Assembly: GCF_000008185.1 (NCBI RefSeq)
Contig: NC_002967.9
Coordinates: 310,001-374,000 of the forward strand
DNA from: Treponema denticola ATCC 35405
Lineage (GTDB): Bacteria > Spirochaetota > Spirochaetia > Treponematales > Treponemataceae
DNA length: 64,000 nt
Direction of reading: 5' to 3'
Part shown: positions 18,103 through 26,879 of the stretch, piece by piece
Position numbering within the stretch: the first letter of the stretch is position 1
Layout of the letters: each line of letters begins with the position of its first letter
The notes under the pieces: generated by a model
Databases searched by the model: none
Seen by the model: only the letters and a program-made list of their open reading frames with translations
What the model was told of the DNA's origin: nothing
Program-made: the position numbers and the translations under genes

Positions 18103-20061
18103 ATGGGTAGATCATACTATTCAAGCAATATCAAAGAATTTTTATATAAAAATGAATATGAGGTTTTTGGGGAAATTGCAAGTAATGACCAATCTTCAGC
18201 TGAGGATCTGCAAAAAAACACATGGAAAAAGGAAATTAAAATTCTAAAGAGAGAACTTGCAGATTTTTTAGAAGGACATTTGCTTTTTGAGTATACCATA
18301 CCAAGAATAGGAAATCGTATCGATAATGTAGTTTTACATAAAGGAATTGTATTCCTACTTGAATTTAAAGTTGGTGAAAATTATTATCCAAAATATGCAA
18401 TAAATCAAGTAACAGATTATGCTCTTGATTTAAATTGTTTTCACAAAGAAAGTCATGATAAATTGTTAGTACCTATCTTAATATGTACAAATGCTCAGAA
18501 TACCCAAATGAATATTTCTATTATGAAAGAAAATATTCTAAATACCTACTGCTGTAATGAGTTTGGGATTGGAAAGTATATAAAAAAAGTTTCAGAGAAT
18601 TTCAATAGAAGTCAATTCTATTATTATAAATGGATAAACTCAATTTATATGCCTACACCTACAATTATTGAGGCTGCACAAGCATTGTATATGGGACACA
18701 ATGTCAAAGATATTTCAAGAAATGATGCAAGTGCAAAAAATTTAAATCAAACTACAAAAGCTATAAATAAAATAATTGATTACAGCAAGGAGAATAGCAA
18801 AAAGTCAATTTGTTTTATTACTGGGGTTCCTGGTGCAGGCAAAACACTTGCGGGTCTCAATATTGCAATTGAGCGCCAAAAAATTGATGAAAATGAACAC
18901 GCTGTATTCCTTTCTGGGAATGGTCCGCTTGTTGATGTTTTACAAGAAGCATTATGTAGGGATGATGTAAAACGGAATGGTATTAAAAAAACTGATGCTA
19001 TGCGCAAATCTAAAGAATTTATTCAAATTATTCATCATTTTAGAGACGATGCAATTTCAGTTAATACTCCTCCGATTGAAAGAGTGACAATTTTTGATGA
19101 AGCACAAAGAGCATGGGACGAGCCAAATCTTTCAGATTTTATGAAGAGTAAAAAAGGAATACTTGATTTTAACATGTCAGAGCCGGAATTTTTGATAAGT
19201 ATTATGAATCGACATAATGGATGGGCAACAATTATATGCTTGATTGGTGGCGGACAAGAAATTAATAGGGGTGAATCTGCTGGCATTGTAGGTTGGTTTA
19301 ATTGCTTGAAAAAAAAATATCCTGATTGGGATGTGTATACTTCAGATAAAATAACCGATAAGGAGTACACAAAAAATAATGATTTTAATGAAATAATACA
19401 AGGTTTAAATGTAAATATTTTTAAAGATTTGCATTTGGCAGTATCACTTCGTTCATTTAGAAGTGAAAAAGTCTCAGCCTTTGTAAAAGCATTGTTGGAT
19501 GTTGATAGGGAGAAAGCTTATAATCTCTATCGTAATTTTAGAAATGATTACCTTATTTGCATAACAAGAGATTTACAAGAGGCAAAAAAATGGGTAAAAC
19601 ATAATGCAAAAGGTACTCAACGGTATGGATTAACTGCAAGTTCAGGCGCAAAACGTCTAAGAAAATATGGCGTTTGGGTGCAAAATAAGGTTGATGCTCC
19701 TTCATGGTTTTTAAATGATATGGATGATGTTCGTTCATCTTTCTATTTGGAAGAAACAGCAACTGAATTTGATATACAAGGTCTTGAACTTGACTGGACA
19801 ATTGTTTGTTGGGATGCAAACCTTCGTTTCAACGGCGTTGAATTTGAATACTACAATTTCACAGGGACAAAATGGAATAATATAAGAAATGAAGATAATA
19901 TTTTGTACTTGAAAAATGCATATAGGGTACTATTAACAAGAGCAAGACAAGGATTCATAATTTTCATTCCTACTGGTGATGATAATGACATGACAAGTCA
20001 ACAAGAATATTATGACGGTATTTATAATTACCTTAAAGAAATTGGTATTAAGGAGATCTAA
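18103..20061 (+). CDS. PD-(D/E)XK-like nuclease plus DUF2075 (Schlafen-type) helicase
   Basis: 652 residues. Residues about 60-110 carry a PD-(D/E)XK nuclease pattern: Asp74 in GNRIDNVVL, Glu87-x-Lys89 in FLLEFKVG, then Gln102 and Asp105 in NQVTDYAL. From about 235 comes a DUF2075 ATPase: Walker A GVPGAGKT (241-248), Walker B FDEAQ (331-335) and a C-terminal YRVLLTRARQG superfamily-1 motif. So it joins a likely nuclease to a helicase, the layout of many anti-phage proteins. AAGGAG precedes the ATG. It is richer in A and T than ftcD and pepA beside it, which suggests transfer. Followed by a NUDIX gene. Confidence 0.8.
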   Translation: MGRSYYSSNIKEFLYKNEYEVFGEIASNDQSSAEDLQKNTWKKEIKILKRELADFLEGHLLFEYTIPRIGNRIDNVVLHKGIVFLLEFKVGENYYPKYAINQVTDYALDLNCFHKESHDKLLVPILICTNAQNTQMNISIMKENILNTYCCNEFGIGKYIKKVSENFNRSQFYYYKWINSIYMPTPTIIEAAQALYMGHNVKDISRNDASAKNLNQTTKAINKIIDYSKENSKKSICFITGVPGAGKTLAGLNIAIERQKIDENEHAVFLSGNGPLVDVLQEALCRDDVKRNGIKKTDAMRKSKEFIQIIHHFRDDAISVNTPPIERVTIFDEAQRAWDEPNLSDFMKSKKGILDFNMSEPEFLISIMNRHNGWATIICLIGGGQEINRGESAGIVGWFNCLKKKYPDWDVYTSDKITDKEYTKNNDFNEIIQGLNVNIFKDLHLAVSLRSFRSEKVSAFVKALLDVDREKAYNLYRNFRNDYLICITRDLQEAKKWVKHNAKGTQRYGLTASSGAKRLRKYGVWVQNKVDAPSWFLNDMDDVRSSFYLEETATEFDIQGLELDWTIVCWDANLRFNGVEFEYYNFTGTKWNNIRNEDNILYLKNAYRVLLTRARQGFIIFIPTGDDNDMTSQQEYYDGIYNYLKEIGIKEI

Positions 20062-20219
20062 TTATAATAAATACATTACAAAATAGTCGAGGATTTAACT
20101 TTTTTTAAATATTACATTTATGTATGACATTATTTTGAACATTAATACGAAAATAAAGACTATAACTCAGCTGACCAAAGGTGATATTGAATATAGTACA
20201 ACAAGACTGGAGATTAGCA

Positions 20220-20639
20220 ATGAACTCAAAAAAGAAAACAAAAACTATAAGGGTCGCGGCAGGAATTATCTGTGATTCACTCGAACAGAAGAAAAAATTT
20301 TTTGCTACTGCAAAGGGATATGGAGAATTTAAAGGTCAATGGGAATTTCCTGGAGGAAAGATTGAAGATGGAGAAACACCTGAACAAGCCCTCATTAGAG
20401 AAATAAAAGAAGAACTTGGAGTCAGAGTAAGGATAGGAGCATTAATTGATACCATAGAGTATGACTACCCCAATTTTCACCTAGTTATGTATTGTTTTTT
20501 TTGTGAGTTGATAGAAGGAGAAATAAAGCTACTAGAAGCAGAGTCTGGAAAATGGCTCACAAAGGAAACTCTCTATGAAGTTTCATGGCTTCCAGCAGAT
20601 GTCATACTCGTAGCGAGGATAAAAGAACTTATATGCTAA
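20220..20639 (+). CDS. NUDIX hydrolase, MutT-like nucleoside triphosphate pyrophosphohydrolase
   Basis: 139 residues from the ATG at 20220, with CTGGAG ten bases upstream. The NUDIX box is complete: GGKIEDGETPEQALIREIKE then ELGV, preceded by WEFPGG. Such enzymes hydrolyse oxidised or unusual (deoxy)nucleoside triphosphates to monophosphates. It lies 158 nt downstream of the nuclease-helicase gene, same strand, and shares its AT-rich composition, so I treat the two as one acquired unit. Whether it acts as MutT-type sanitation or in defence is open. Confidence 0.88.
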   Translation: MNSKKKTKTIRVAAGIICDSLEQKKKFFATAKGYGEFKGQWEFPGGKIEDGETPEQALIREIKEELGVRVRIGALIDTIEYDYPNFHLVMYCFFCELIEGEIKLLEAESGKWLTKETLYEVSWLPADVILVARIKELIC

Positions 20640-20982
20640 ATTTTTCCCTTTCTAAGATATATGATTTCTATAACACACGACTCCGTAACAAGATTTAAGA
20701 AAAACTTCTCGATTCCAATAATAAATAAAACGTAGAAAACCATTAAATGCATGCTTTTATTTTACTTGATGTCATTTTGGATTAACAATAGCTTAATAAA
20801 CAAATAAAACTTCAATCTCGATGCCAAAAAAGTCTTTGAAATTGAAAATAACTATATTCGATGCATAACTCCAATTGAAAAAGAAGTTATCGTAATTTTC
20901 TATGTACCTTGCCGTTAATCGATAAAAGATGTATACTCTAATTGTAAATTAAACATAACTTTAATACAATTTCGGAGGAACT
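20640..20982. other. Gene-free stretch with pepA promoter and a possible gene remnant
   Basis: No complete gene seen. A short open stretch on the plus strand ending at 20918 reads KKVFEIENNYIRC then ITPIEKEVIVIFYVP; it looks protein-like but has no start and may be the end of a decayed gene. The pepA promoter is TTGCCG (20909-20914), 17 nt, TATACT (20932-20937). Confidence 0.4.
20909..20937 (+). promoter_or_regulatory. pepA promoter
   Basis: TTGCCG (20909-20914), a 17-nt spacer and TATACT (20932-20937), about 45 nt before the pepA ATG. GGAGGA follows in the leader as ribosome-binding site. Confidence 0.6.
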
Positions 20983-22413
20983 ATGAAATTTAATATTGCA
21001 AAAAAAGGCGGTGTAGTTGCCCAATTGGTTTTTGAGGAGAAAATTGAAGGCGGCTATCTTAATCATTTGAAGGAAAAAGAATTATTTTCCGGAAAGGCGG
21101 AAGATGTTTATTATACTCTCGACTCCAATCTTAAAGCCCAGCTTTTTATCGGTCTGGGTAAAGAAGAAAAAATTGACTTGGAAGTTTTAAGAAAAACCTT
21201 TTTTAAGGCAGCAAGTGAGCTTTTAAAGAACAAGGTAGAAGAAGTCGAGCTCAATATTCCTAAGCTTAACAATCTATGTAATTATAAGACGGCTGAGGCT
21301 ATTGCAGAAGGTATGCTCCATGCCACCTACAAATATGATAAGTTTAAAAGCGATCGTAAAGAACAAACCGAAATTACGGTCAATTATAATCCCGAAAAAG
21401 GCAAGGAAGACAGAGCCGAAAAAGGTATAAACGAAGCCGTCAAGCTCATGGAAGCGGTTTTCTTAACCAGAGACTTGGTAAACCAGCCGGCAAATGTAAT
21501 CTATCCTGAAACTCTGGCTAAAATTGCCAAAGAAAAACTTGAAGCTAAGGGTGTCAAGGTTACAGTCCACGGCAAAAAAGAAATTGAAGCCCTCAAAATG
21601 GAAGCCTTCCTCAACGTAGCCAGAGCAAGCACCAAGGAACCCAAACTCATTGTTATGGAATACTACAATAATCCCGGCTCCAATGAAAAAATCGCTCTTG
21701 TAGGTAAGGGCTTAACCTATGACAGCGGCGGATACGCCATTAAACCTGCTACAAGCATGGTTGATATGTTCACGGATATGGGTGGCTCAGGTACGGTCAT
21801 CGGAGCAATGCATGCACTGGCCGACCTCAAAGCAAAGGTAAACGTTGTCGCCGTTGTTGCTTCTTGCGAAAACATGATTTCGGGAGACGGCTACAGAAAC
21901 GGAGATATTATCGGTTCAATGAGCGGTAAAACCATCGAAATCATTAACACCGACGCCGAGGGTAGATTAACCTTAGCCGATGCCGTTTATTACGCTACCA
22001 ATAATTTGGGAGCTACAAAGCTGATTGACCTTGCAACCCTCACCGGCGCTTGTGTATCGGCTCTTGGAGAACAGGTCAGCGGCGCAGTTACAAACAATGA
22101 TGAGTTCTTTTCAGAACTTGTCAAGGCAAATGAAAGAGCCGGCGAAATTGTCTGGAGAATGCCCACTATCGAGTATTATAAAAAAATGAACGAATCGAAA
22201 GTAGCAGATCTAAAAAATTCAGGCGGAAAATTAGGCGGAATGATGACGGCCGGTCTCTTTGTCGGTTCCTTCCTTGCAAAAGAAGATATCCCGTGGATTC
22301 ATATTGATATTGCCGGAACTGCCTACATTACCGAAAAATTCGGCTACCTAAAAGAAAACGCCACAGGAACACTCGTAAAGAGTCTTTACTATATGCTAAG
22401 CAAAGAAGCTTAA
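20983..22413 (+). CDS. pepA: Leucyl aminopeptidase, M17 family
   Basis: 476 residues. The catalytic domain has GKGLTYDSGGYAIKP with the metal-binding Lys and Asp, DMGGSG, and NTDAEGRLTLADA, the M17 signature with the second metal-binding Asp/Glu and the active-site Arg. The N-terminal half is the less conserved macro-like domain. This cytosolic hexameric enzyme removes N-terminal residues from peptides, needing two divalent metals, which suits an organism that lives on peptides. Own promoter at 20909 and a clear terminator at 22430. Confidence 0.95.
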   Translation: MKFNIAKKGGVVAQLVFEEKIEGGYLNHLKEKELFSGKAEDVYYTLDSNLKAQLFIGLGKEEKIDLEVLRKTFFKAASELLKNKVEEVELNIPKLNNLCNYKTAEAIAEGMLHATYKYDKFKSDRKEQTEITVNYNPEKGKEDRAEKGINEAVKLMEAVFLTRDLVNQPANVIYPETLAKIAKEKLEAKGVKVTVHGKKEIEALKMEAFLNVARASTKEPKLIVMEYYNNPGSNEKIALVGKGLTYDSGGYAIKPATSMVDMFTDMGGSGTVIGAMHALADLKAKVNVVAVVASCENMISGDGYRNGDIIGSMSGKTIEIINTDAEGRLTLADAVYYATNNLGATKLIDLATLTGACVSALGEQVSGAVTNNDEFFSELVKANERAGEIVWRMPTIEYYKKMNESKVADLKNSGGKLGGMMTAGLFVGSFLAKEDIPWIHIDIAGTAYITEKFGYLKENATGTLVKSLYYMLSKEA

Positions 22414-22429
22414 ACAGCTTTTACTCATG

Positions 22430-22467
22430 CCGCAGGGAAGCAAATATCTTTCCTGCGGTTATTTTTT
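22430..22467 (+). terminator. pepA terminator
   Basis: CCGCAGGGAAG (22430-22440), a 7-nt loop, CTTTCCTGCGG (22448-22458, one G-U pair), then TTATTTTTT. Typical Rho-independent terminator 17 nt after the pepA stop. Confidence 0.85.
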
Positions 22468-22486
22468 ATATAAGGAGAGTTATGAT

Positions 22487-23290
22487 ATGAGTACAAAAAA
22501 TTTACTTGATGGTGTAGAAGATACATTATATATCCCGCTTGCAGCAAGAATATATGCATCCGAGAAATTCCCTAAATTTTTCTATGATGAAAAAGCATTG
22601 TCATTAAAACAATATATACCGACGGATAACATAGAAAAGAATACTACCGAATATTTTTATATGGCCAGTGTTTGCAGACAACAAACAATCGATAAAAAGA
22701 TAAAAAAATTTCTTGAAGAAAATATTCAGAGCAATGTAGTGTTTTTAGGAGCCGGCTTGGAAACTGCCTATAACCGTATCAATAATGTTAAATCTAACTT
22801 TTATCAAATAGATTTGCCTAACGTTATAGATACCAGAAAAAAAGTACTAGGAAATGCAGATAATGAAAAGTTGATCTCAGGAGATATGTTTACTCTTGAT
22901 TGGGTAAAAGAAATAGATACTTTATTGCCGACTATGATTGTTGTTTCGGGAGTATATCAGTACTTCGATGAAGGTAAAATTATAGAGATGATAAAAAAAA
23001 TGAAGTCTTTAATTCTTAAAGGAGAGTTGGTATTTGACGCAACAAATTCTACCGGATTAAAATTAGCTAATAAATATGTTCAAAAGACCGGTAATGTTAA
23101 TGCTAAGATGTATTTTAGTGTCGATAACCCAAAGGAATTTGCAAATATTACTAATACAAAGCTTATAGATGTCGATGGATTTTTTGATGGAGCATTAAAA
23201 CATTGTGAGGGATTAAAATTCCTAACTCGAATATATATGTATTTCGCCGATAAATTGCATAGAACATTGGTTGTTCACTTAAAATTTTAA
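22487..23290 (+). CDS. Class I SAM-dependent methyltransferase, leucine carboxyl methyltransferase-like
   Basis: 267 residues from the ATG at 22487, which follows AAGGAG; the upstream in-frame codons lie in the pepA terminator. VVFLGAGLETAYNRI is the SAM-binding glycine motif, and FYQIDLPNVIDTRKKVL carries the acidic second strand. The pattern fits the LCM/Ppm1-like O-methyltransferases often annotated near polyketide or peptide synthesis, but no such genes are nearby. Substrate unknown. AT-rich compared with pepA. Confidence 0.75.
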   Translation: MSTKNLLDGVEDTLYIPLAARIYASEKFPKFFYDEKALSLKQYIPTDNIEKNTTEYFYMASVCRQQTIDKKIKKFLEENIQSNVVFLGAGLETAYNRINNVKSNFYQIDLPNVIDTRKKVLGNADNEKLISGDMFTLDWVKEIDTLLPTMIVVSGVYQYFDEGKIIEMIKKMKSLILKGELVFDATNSTGLKLANKYVQKTGNVNAKMYFSVDNPKEFANITNTKLIDVDGFFDGALKHCEGLKFLTRIYMYFADKLHRTLVVHLKF

Positions 23291-23300
23291 GCATAAATAC

Positions 23301-23335
23301 TTGCAAATGTACTATAAATATACTATATTTATAGT
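23301..23335 (+). promoter_or_regulatory. Promoter/operator of the RelB-YafQ module
   Basis: TTGCAA (23301-23306), 17 nt, TATATT (23324-23329). A perfect 25-bp palindrome with 12-bp arms, ACTATAAATATA-C-TATATTTATAGT (23311-23335), covers the spacer and the -10 box, as expected for autorepression by a RelB/DinJ antitoxin. Confidence 0.75.
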
Positions 23336-23362
23336 ATAAATACCATGTTAGGAGAGATACTA

Positions 23363-23641
23363 ATGTCCACTGCAGTATTACAAACGCGAGTTGATAGTCA
23401 AATAAAAAAAGAAGCTGATGATCTTTTTAATGCATTAGGTATTGATACAACAACTGCAATTCGATTATTTTTAAAGCAAGCTATAAATCAGCAAAAAATT
23501 CCTTTTGAAATTCTGCCTCCACAAAAAGAATTTTCACCATCTGTTTTAGCCGCGATAAAAGAAGCAAGACAAATCAGTTGTGATGCTTCGGTTAAACAGT
23601 ATAAAACTGCAAAAGAATTGCTTGCGGATTGTGAAGTATGA
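23363..23641 (+). CDS. dinJ: RelB/DinJ-family antitoxin
   Basis: 92 residues from the ATG at 23363, with TAGGAGAG upstream; an earlier in-frame ATG lacks a site. The N-terminus (LQTRVDSQIKKEADDLFNALGID followed by TTTAIRLFL) is the ribbon-helix-helix DNA-binding domain of DinJ/RelB, and the tail (from about 50) would wrap the toxin. It overlaps the toxin gene by 4 nt. It represses the palindrome at 23311-23335 by inference. Confidence 0.9.
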   Translation: MSTAVLQTRVDSQIKKEADDLFNALGIDTTTAIRLFLKQAINQQKIPFEILPPQKEFSPSVLAAIKEARQISCDASVKQYKTAKELLADCEV

Positions 23642-23919
23642 TATATCAATTAAAGAAAACATCTCAGTTTAAAGCAAGTGTCAAATTGGCAAAGAAAAGA
23701 GGTTTGAATATTAATCTTCTTGAAGGTATCATAGAAAAATTAAGGACAGATACGCCGCTTGGGGTAAAACATAAAAATCACCAACTTTCAGGACAGTTTA
23801 AAGGTATTTGGGAGTGTCACATACAACCTGATTGGTTATTATTATATTTAAAAGAAGAAAACAATTTAGTTATGACTCTTGTTGATACGGGAACACATAG
23901 CGATATTTTTAAGAAATAA
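23638..23919 (+). CDS. yafQ: YafQ-family mRNA interferase toxin
   Basis: 93 residues, full length. The catalytic set of YafQ is preserved: His48, His61, Asp65-Trp66 in HIQPDW, His87 and Phe91 in TGTHSDIF. YafQ binds the ribosome and cuts mRNA, preferring Lys AAA codons in E. coli. The start overlaps the antitoxin stop (ATGA), so translation is coupled. All key residues are present and there is no truncation, so the module should be active. Confidence 0.9.
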   Translation: MIYQLKKTSQFKASVKLAKKRGLNINLLEGIIEKLRTDTPLGVKHKNHQLSGQFKGIWECHIQPDWLLLYLKEENNLVMTLVDTGTHSDIFKK

Positions 23920-23960
23920 GCATTTCCAAATTTATGTATATCTTGACAAACCTCATCTCT

Positions 23961-23989
23961 TTGAAAATTTGTCTCAAATAGTATATAAT
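23961..23989 (+). promoter_or_regulatory. Promoter giving an apparently leaderless mRNA
   Basis: TTGAAA (23961-23966), 17 nt, TATAAT (23984-23989). Only six bases separate the -10 box from the ATG at 23996, so transcription should start at or next to the start codon. No ribosome-binding site is present. Confidence 0.65.
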
Positions 23990-23995
23990 GCAACT

Positions 23996-25552
23996 ATGAA
24001 TCAGGATAGAGTTAAAGAAATTTTGCTTGAGACGGCGGATACGGAGCTTGAGTTTTCTGTTGTTTTTACGGGAAAAAGCAGCAAAAAGGTAAACGGGCTT
24101 TATAAGCCGGATACGCACGAAATTATTCTTCATAATAAGAATTTTGCAAATGATAATGAGCTTATTTACACGGCTGTGCATGAATATACTCATCACAAGC
24201 AGTGTGAAAAAGAGGGCGGTTTTTATTCGACGCGGGTACACAGCCCCAAGTTTTGGACACTCTTTCACAGCCTCCTTGCTGAGGCCGAAAAAAAAGGCTT
24301 TTATAAAATCACTCTTGAGGAGTCGCCCGAGCTGTTGGAATTAACCGATGAAATCAGACAAGTCATAATGGTAGAAGACGGTAAACTTATGAAAGAACTC
24401 GGCCGCCTGCTTGGAAAGGCCCGGCCTCTTTGTAAAAAAGCCGGTGTAAGATATGAGGATTATGTCGATAGGGTGCTCTGCCTCCCGAGGGCATCCGCAA
24501 CTGCTATCGAAAAAATCAGTGCCTACAATGTAAACCCTGCCATCGGGTATGAGGCGATGAAGTTTGTGGCCAATATAGGCAATGCGGAAAAAAGGGCTGA
24601 GGCAGAAGAAATGTTTTTAAATAAGACAAGCCCTGCAACAGTCCGGGGCACGATTTCTAAAAAGAAAGAAGAAGACCCTCGCCGCACCTTGGAAAAAGAA
24701 AAACGGCGTTTGGAAAAAACCATTTTAAGTCTTCAGGCACGGCTTGAAACCGTTGAAAGCAGGCTTGCCAATATGCCGATAAGCCCATTTATAATCGCAG
24801 TGATTTTTTCTATCTTTATGTCCCTGCCTACGATTGGACAAAACTCTAATCCGATTCCTATTCCGCCTGTTCCTCCTATCCCCGGTATGCCGGAAATTCC
24901 TAAACCGAATACAATAAACCCTGTGCTCCCTCAGGTTCCGGCTGCCCCGGAATTTTTAAAAACAACCAATCAGCCTAAGACTGAAAAAACCGTAACAAGA
25001 AAAAAAATAAGCCCTGCCGAAATGATAAAGCGCTTAAACTCAAGCCAAGGCGGTGCTTTTGCAAAACGGCTGATGAGTACCCTCATCGAAAATGACGATC
25101 AGGGCTTTGATGTTCTAACCAAAATTATTGAGGAGCTTTCAAAAGATAATTTACAAGGATTTCCTATTCAAACAGAAGAATCCAAAAATAAAAAAAACGT
25201 TTTAATAAAGAATTTTAATTTTAACGGAAAAAATATGTTGGAAGAATTTGGCTCCTTTGCTGTGTCCGGCATAACGACCGATAAAAGTTTTTTTATGGCA
25301 GCAGAGTCAAAGGCTGCAGCAGCAGGCCAAAAAAACGGAGAGCGGTTATATATTTTTGCAAAACGGAACATAGCCGGAACCTACAAGCTCTTTGTAGAAA
25401 TAGACCAAGACACCAAGAATCACAGCTCATTATTTTTTAAGTTTTTTAAAAACTCTCCCTTTGATGCAAAGCTTGACCAAAATATTTTATTTTCTCAAAT
25501 AAAGACCGATAGACTTGATTTGGATGCGGTTTTTGACCTAACCGCAGAGTAA
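23996..25552 (+). CDS. Zinc metallopeptidase-like (SprT/HExxH) protein with central membrane segment
   Basis: 518 residues from the ATG at 23996; the frame is open further upstream, but that part overlaps yafQ and the promoter lies directly before this ATG. Residues 1-110 form a small SprT/WLM-like domain with His62-Glu63-x-x-His66 (HEYTHH). A basic, glutamate-rich helical region (about 215-260) leads to one hydrophobic segment near 262-282 (PFIIAVIFSIFMSL), then a proline-rich linker (IPPVPPIPGMPEIP) and a C-terminal domain of unknown type. The topology suggests a cytosolic peptidase-like domain and an exported C-terminus. No function is known to me. Confidence 0.65.
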   Translation: MNQDRVKEILLETADTELEFSVVFTGKSSKKVNGLYKPDTHEIILHNKNFANDNELIYTAVHEYTHHKQCEKEGGFYSTRVHSPKFWTLFHSLLAEAEKKGFYKITLEESPELLELTDEIRQVIMVEDGKLMKELGRLLGKARPLCKKAGVRYEDYVDRVLCLPRASATAIEKISAYNVNPAIGYEAMKFVANIGNAEKRAEAEEMFLNKTSPATVRGTISKKKEEDPRRTLEKEKRRLEKTILSLQARLETVESRLANMPISPFIIAVIFSIFMSLPTIGQNSNPIPIPPVPPIPGMPEIPKPNTINPVLPQVPAAPEFLKTTNQPKTEKTVTRKKISPAEMIKRLNSSQGGAFAKRLMSTLIENDDQGFDVLTKIIEELSKDNLQGFPIQTEESKNKKNVLIKNFNFNGKNMLEEFGSFAVSGITTDKSFFMAAESKAAAAGQKNGERLYIFAKRNIAGTYKLFVEIDQDTKNHSSLFFKFFKNSPFDAKLDQNILFSQIKTDRLDLDAVFDLTAE

Positions 25553-25597
25553 GGGTAAACTGTACGAACATAAACTTATGTAAAAAAATAAAATGGA

Positions 25598-25642
25598 ATA
25601 AAAAAAGAAGACTCACCCAAAAGGAGGATAATGAGCGAGTCT
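25598..25642 (-). terminator. ychF terminator
   Basis: On the minus strand a 10-bp stem (25633-25642 with 25609-25618, two G-U pairs) with a 14-nt loop is followed by a T-rich tail (plus-strand A run at 25601-25606). It lies about 90 nt beyond the ychF stop. Confidence 0.6.
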
Positions 25643-25734
25643 AGTGAAAAACAGTGTGTATCGTTTGTGTGTGGCTTGAGTATACTTAAAACGGATAAAA
25701 ATGTCAAGTATTTTTATTCAAAAATATCTAAAAT

Positions 25735-26841
25735 TTAAACATTAAATTTAAAGAACATAATATCACCGTCATTTACTACATAGGCTTTCCCTTCTTGACG
25801 GTAACGTCCTGCTTCCTTTATCTTTTGTTCACTTCCGTATTTTACAAAGTCATCAAAGCTGTATACTTCCGCCTTTATAAAACCCTTTTCAAAGTCGGTA
25901 TGTATAACTCCGGCAGCCTTTGGAGCCGTATCCCCGGCATGGATTGTCCATGCGCGGCACTCATCTTCTCCGGCCGTAAAGAAGGTTCTAAGCCCGATTA
26001 AGTGATAGGCTGCCCTCGCAAGCTGTGAAAGGCCCGATTCTTCCAAGCCAACCTCAGCTAAAAAGCTTAGGCGTTCTTCTTCACTTTCAAGGTCGGCTAA
26101 TTCGGCTTCAAACTTTCCGCAAATTACAACGGTATCTGCCCCCTCGGATTCTGCAATCTTTTTAACCGCCGCTATATAGGGATTGCTGTCTTGGGCACCT
26201 GTTTCATCTACATTGCAAACATACATTTGAGGTTTCATTGTAATTAGATGGGTGTCGTAGATTGCGGCTCTTTCGTCATCGGTCAAGTCGGCAAGGCGGG
26301 CGCCCTTTCCTTCCTGCAGAAGAGGACGAATTTTTTCGATAGCCCGCATTACGACAGCAGCTTCTTTTTGAGCTTCCTTACCCATGCGGCTCGCCTTTTC
26401 GGCACGCTCAGCTCTTTTATCCAAACTTGCAAGATCGGCAAGAGCGAGCTCGATATTTATCGTTTCAATATCGGAAGCCGGATCTATTTTCCCTGAAACA
26501 TGGACAATATCATCATTATCAAAACAGCGCACAACGTGGGCAATAACGCCGACTTCTCTGATATGGGACAAAAACTGATTCCCTAAACCCTCTCCCTTTG
26601 AAGCTCCTTTTACAAGACCTGCAATATCCACAAATTCTACGGTTGCAGGAATTACCTTTTTGGGATTAAAATGTTCAGCCAGTTTTTTTAAACGGGCATC
26701 AGGTAAACTTACAATTCCTACATTGGGGTTTATTGTACAAAACGGATAATTAGCAGCCTCAGCCGGCGCACTTGTAAGAGCCGAAAATATAGTCGATTTT
26801 CCTACATTGGGTAAACCCACAATTCCGCAATTTATAGCCAT
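25735..26841 (-). CDS. ychF: Obg-family ATPase/GTPase YchF
   Basis: 368 residues, the normal length. G1 is GLPNVGKST (8-16), G3 is DIAGLVKGAS, and the G4 position reads NVDE instead of NKxD, the change that gives YchF its preference for ATP. A coiled-coil arm (EKASRMGKEAQKEAAVV) and a C-terminal TGS-like domain (TFFTAGEDECRAWTIHAGDTAP) follow. It binds ribosomes and takes part in stress responses. The ATG has GGAGGA upstream; the gene stands alone with its own terminator. Confidence 0.96.
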   Translation of the reverse strand: MAINCGIVGLPNVGKSTIFSALTSAPAEAANYPFCTINPNVGIVSLPDARLKKLAEHFNPKKVIPATVEFVDIAGLVKGASKGEGLGNQFLSHIREVGVIAHVVRCFDNDDIVHVSGKIDPASDIETINIELALADLASLDKRAERAEKASRMGKEAQKEAAVVMRAIEKIRPLLQEGKGARLADLTDDERAAIYDTHLITMKPQMYVCNVDETGAQDSNPYIAAVKKIAESEGADTVVICGKFEAELADLESEEERLSFLAEVGLEESGLSQLARAAYHLIGLRTFFTAGEDECRAWTIHAGDTAPKAAGVIHTDFEKGFIKAEVYSFDDFVKYGSEQKIKEAGRYRQEGKAYVVNDGDIMFFKFNV

Positions 26842-26879
26842 ATCTCTTCCTCCATAAAAACTTTTTCATTACCGCAAGT

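Noticed and set aside
20120-20275. 51-codon frame before the NUDIX gene (contains TQLTKGDIEYSTTRLEI)
   Set aside because: It looks protein-like but has no ribosome-binding site and overlaps the NUDIX start in another frame. It may be a remnant, not a gene I can support.
25631-25738. 35-codon frame on the plus strand with AAGGAGG before its ATG
   Set aside because: It begins inside the ychF terminator, whose stem supplies the apparent ribosome-binding site, and the product has no family features.
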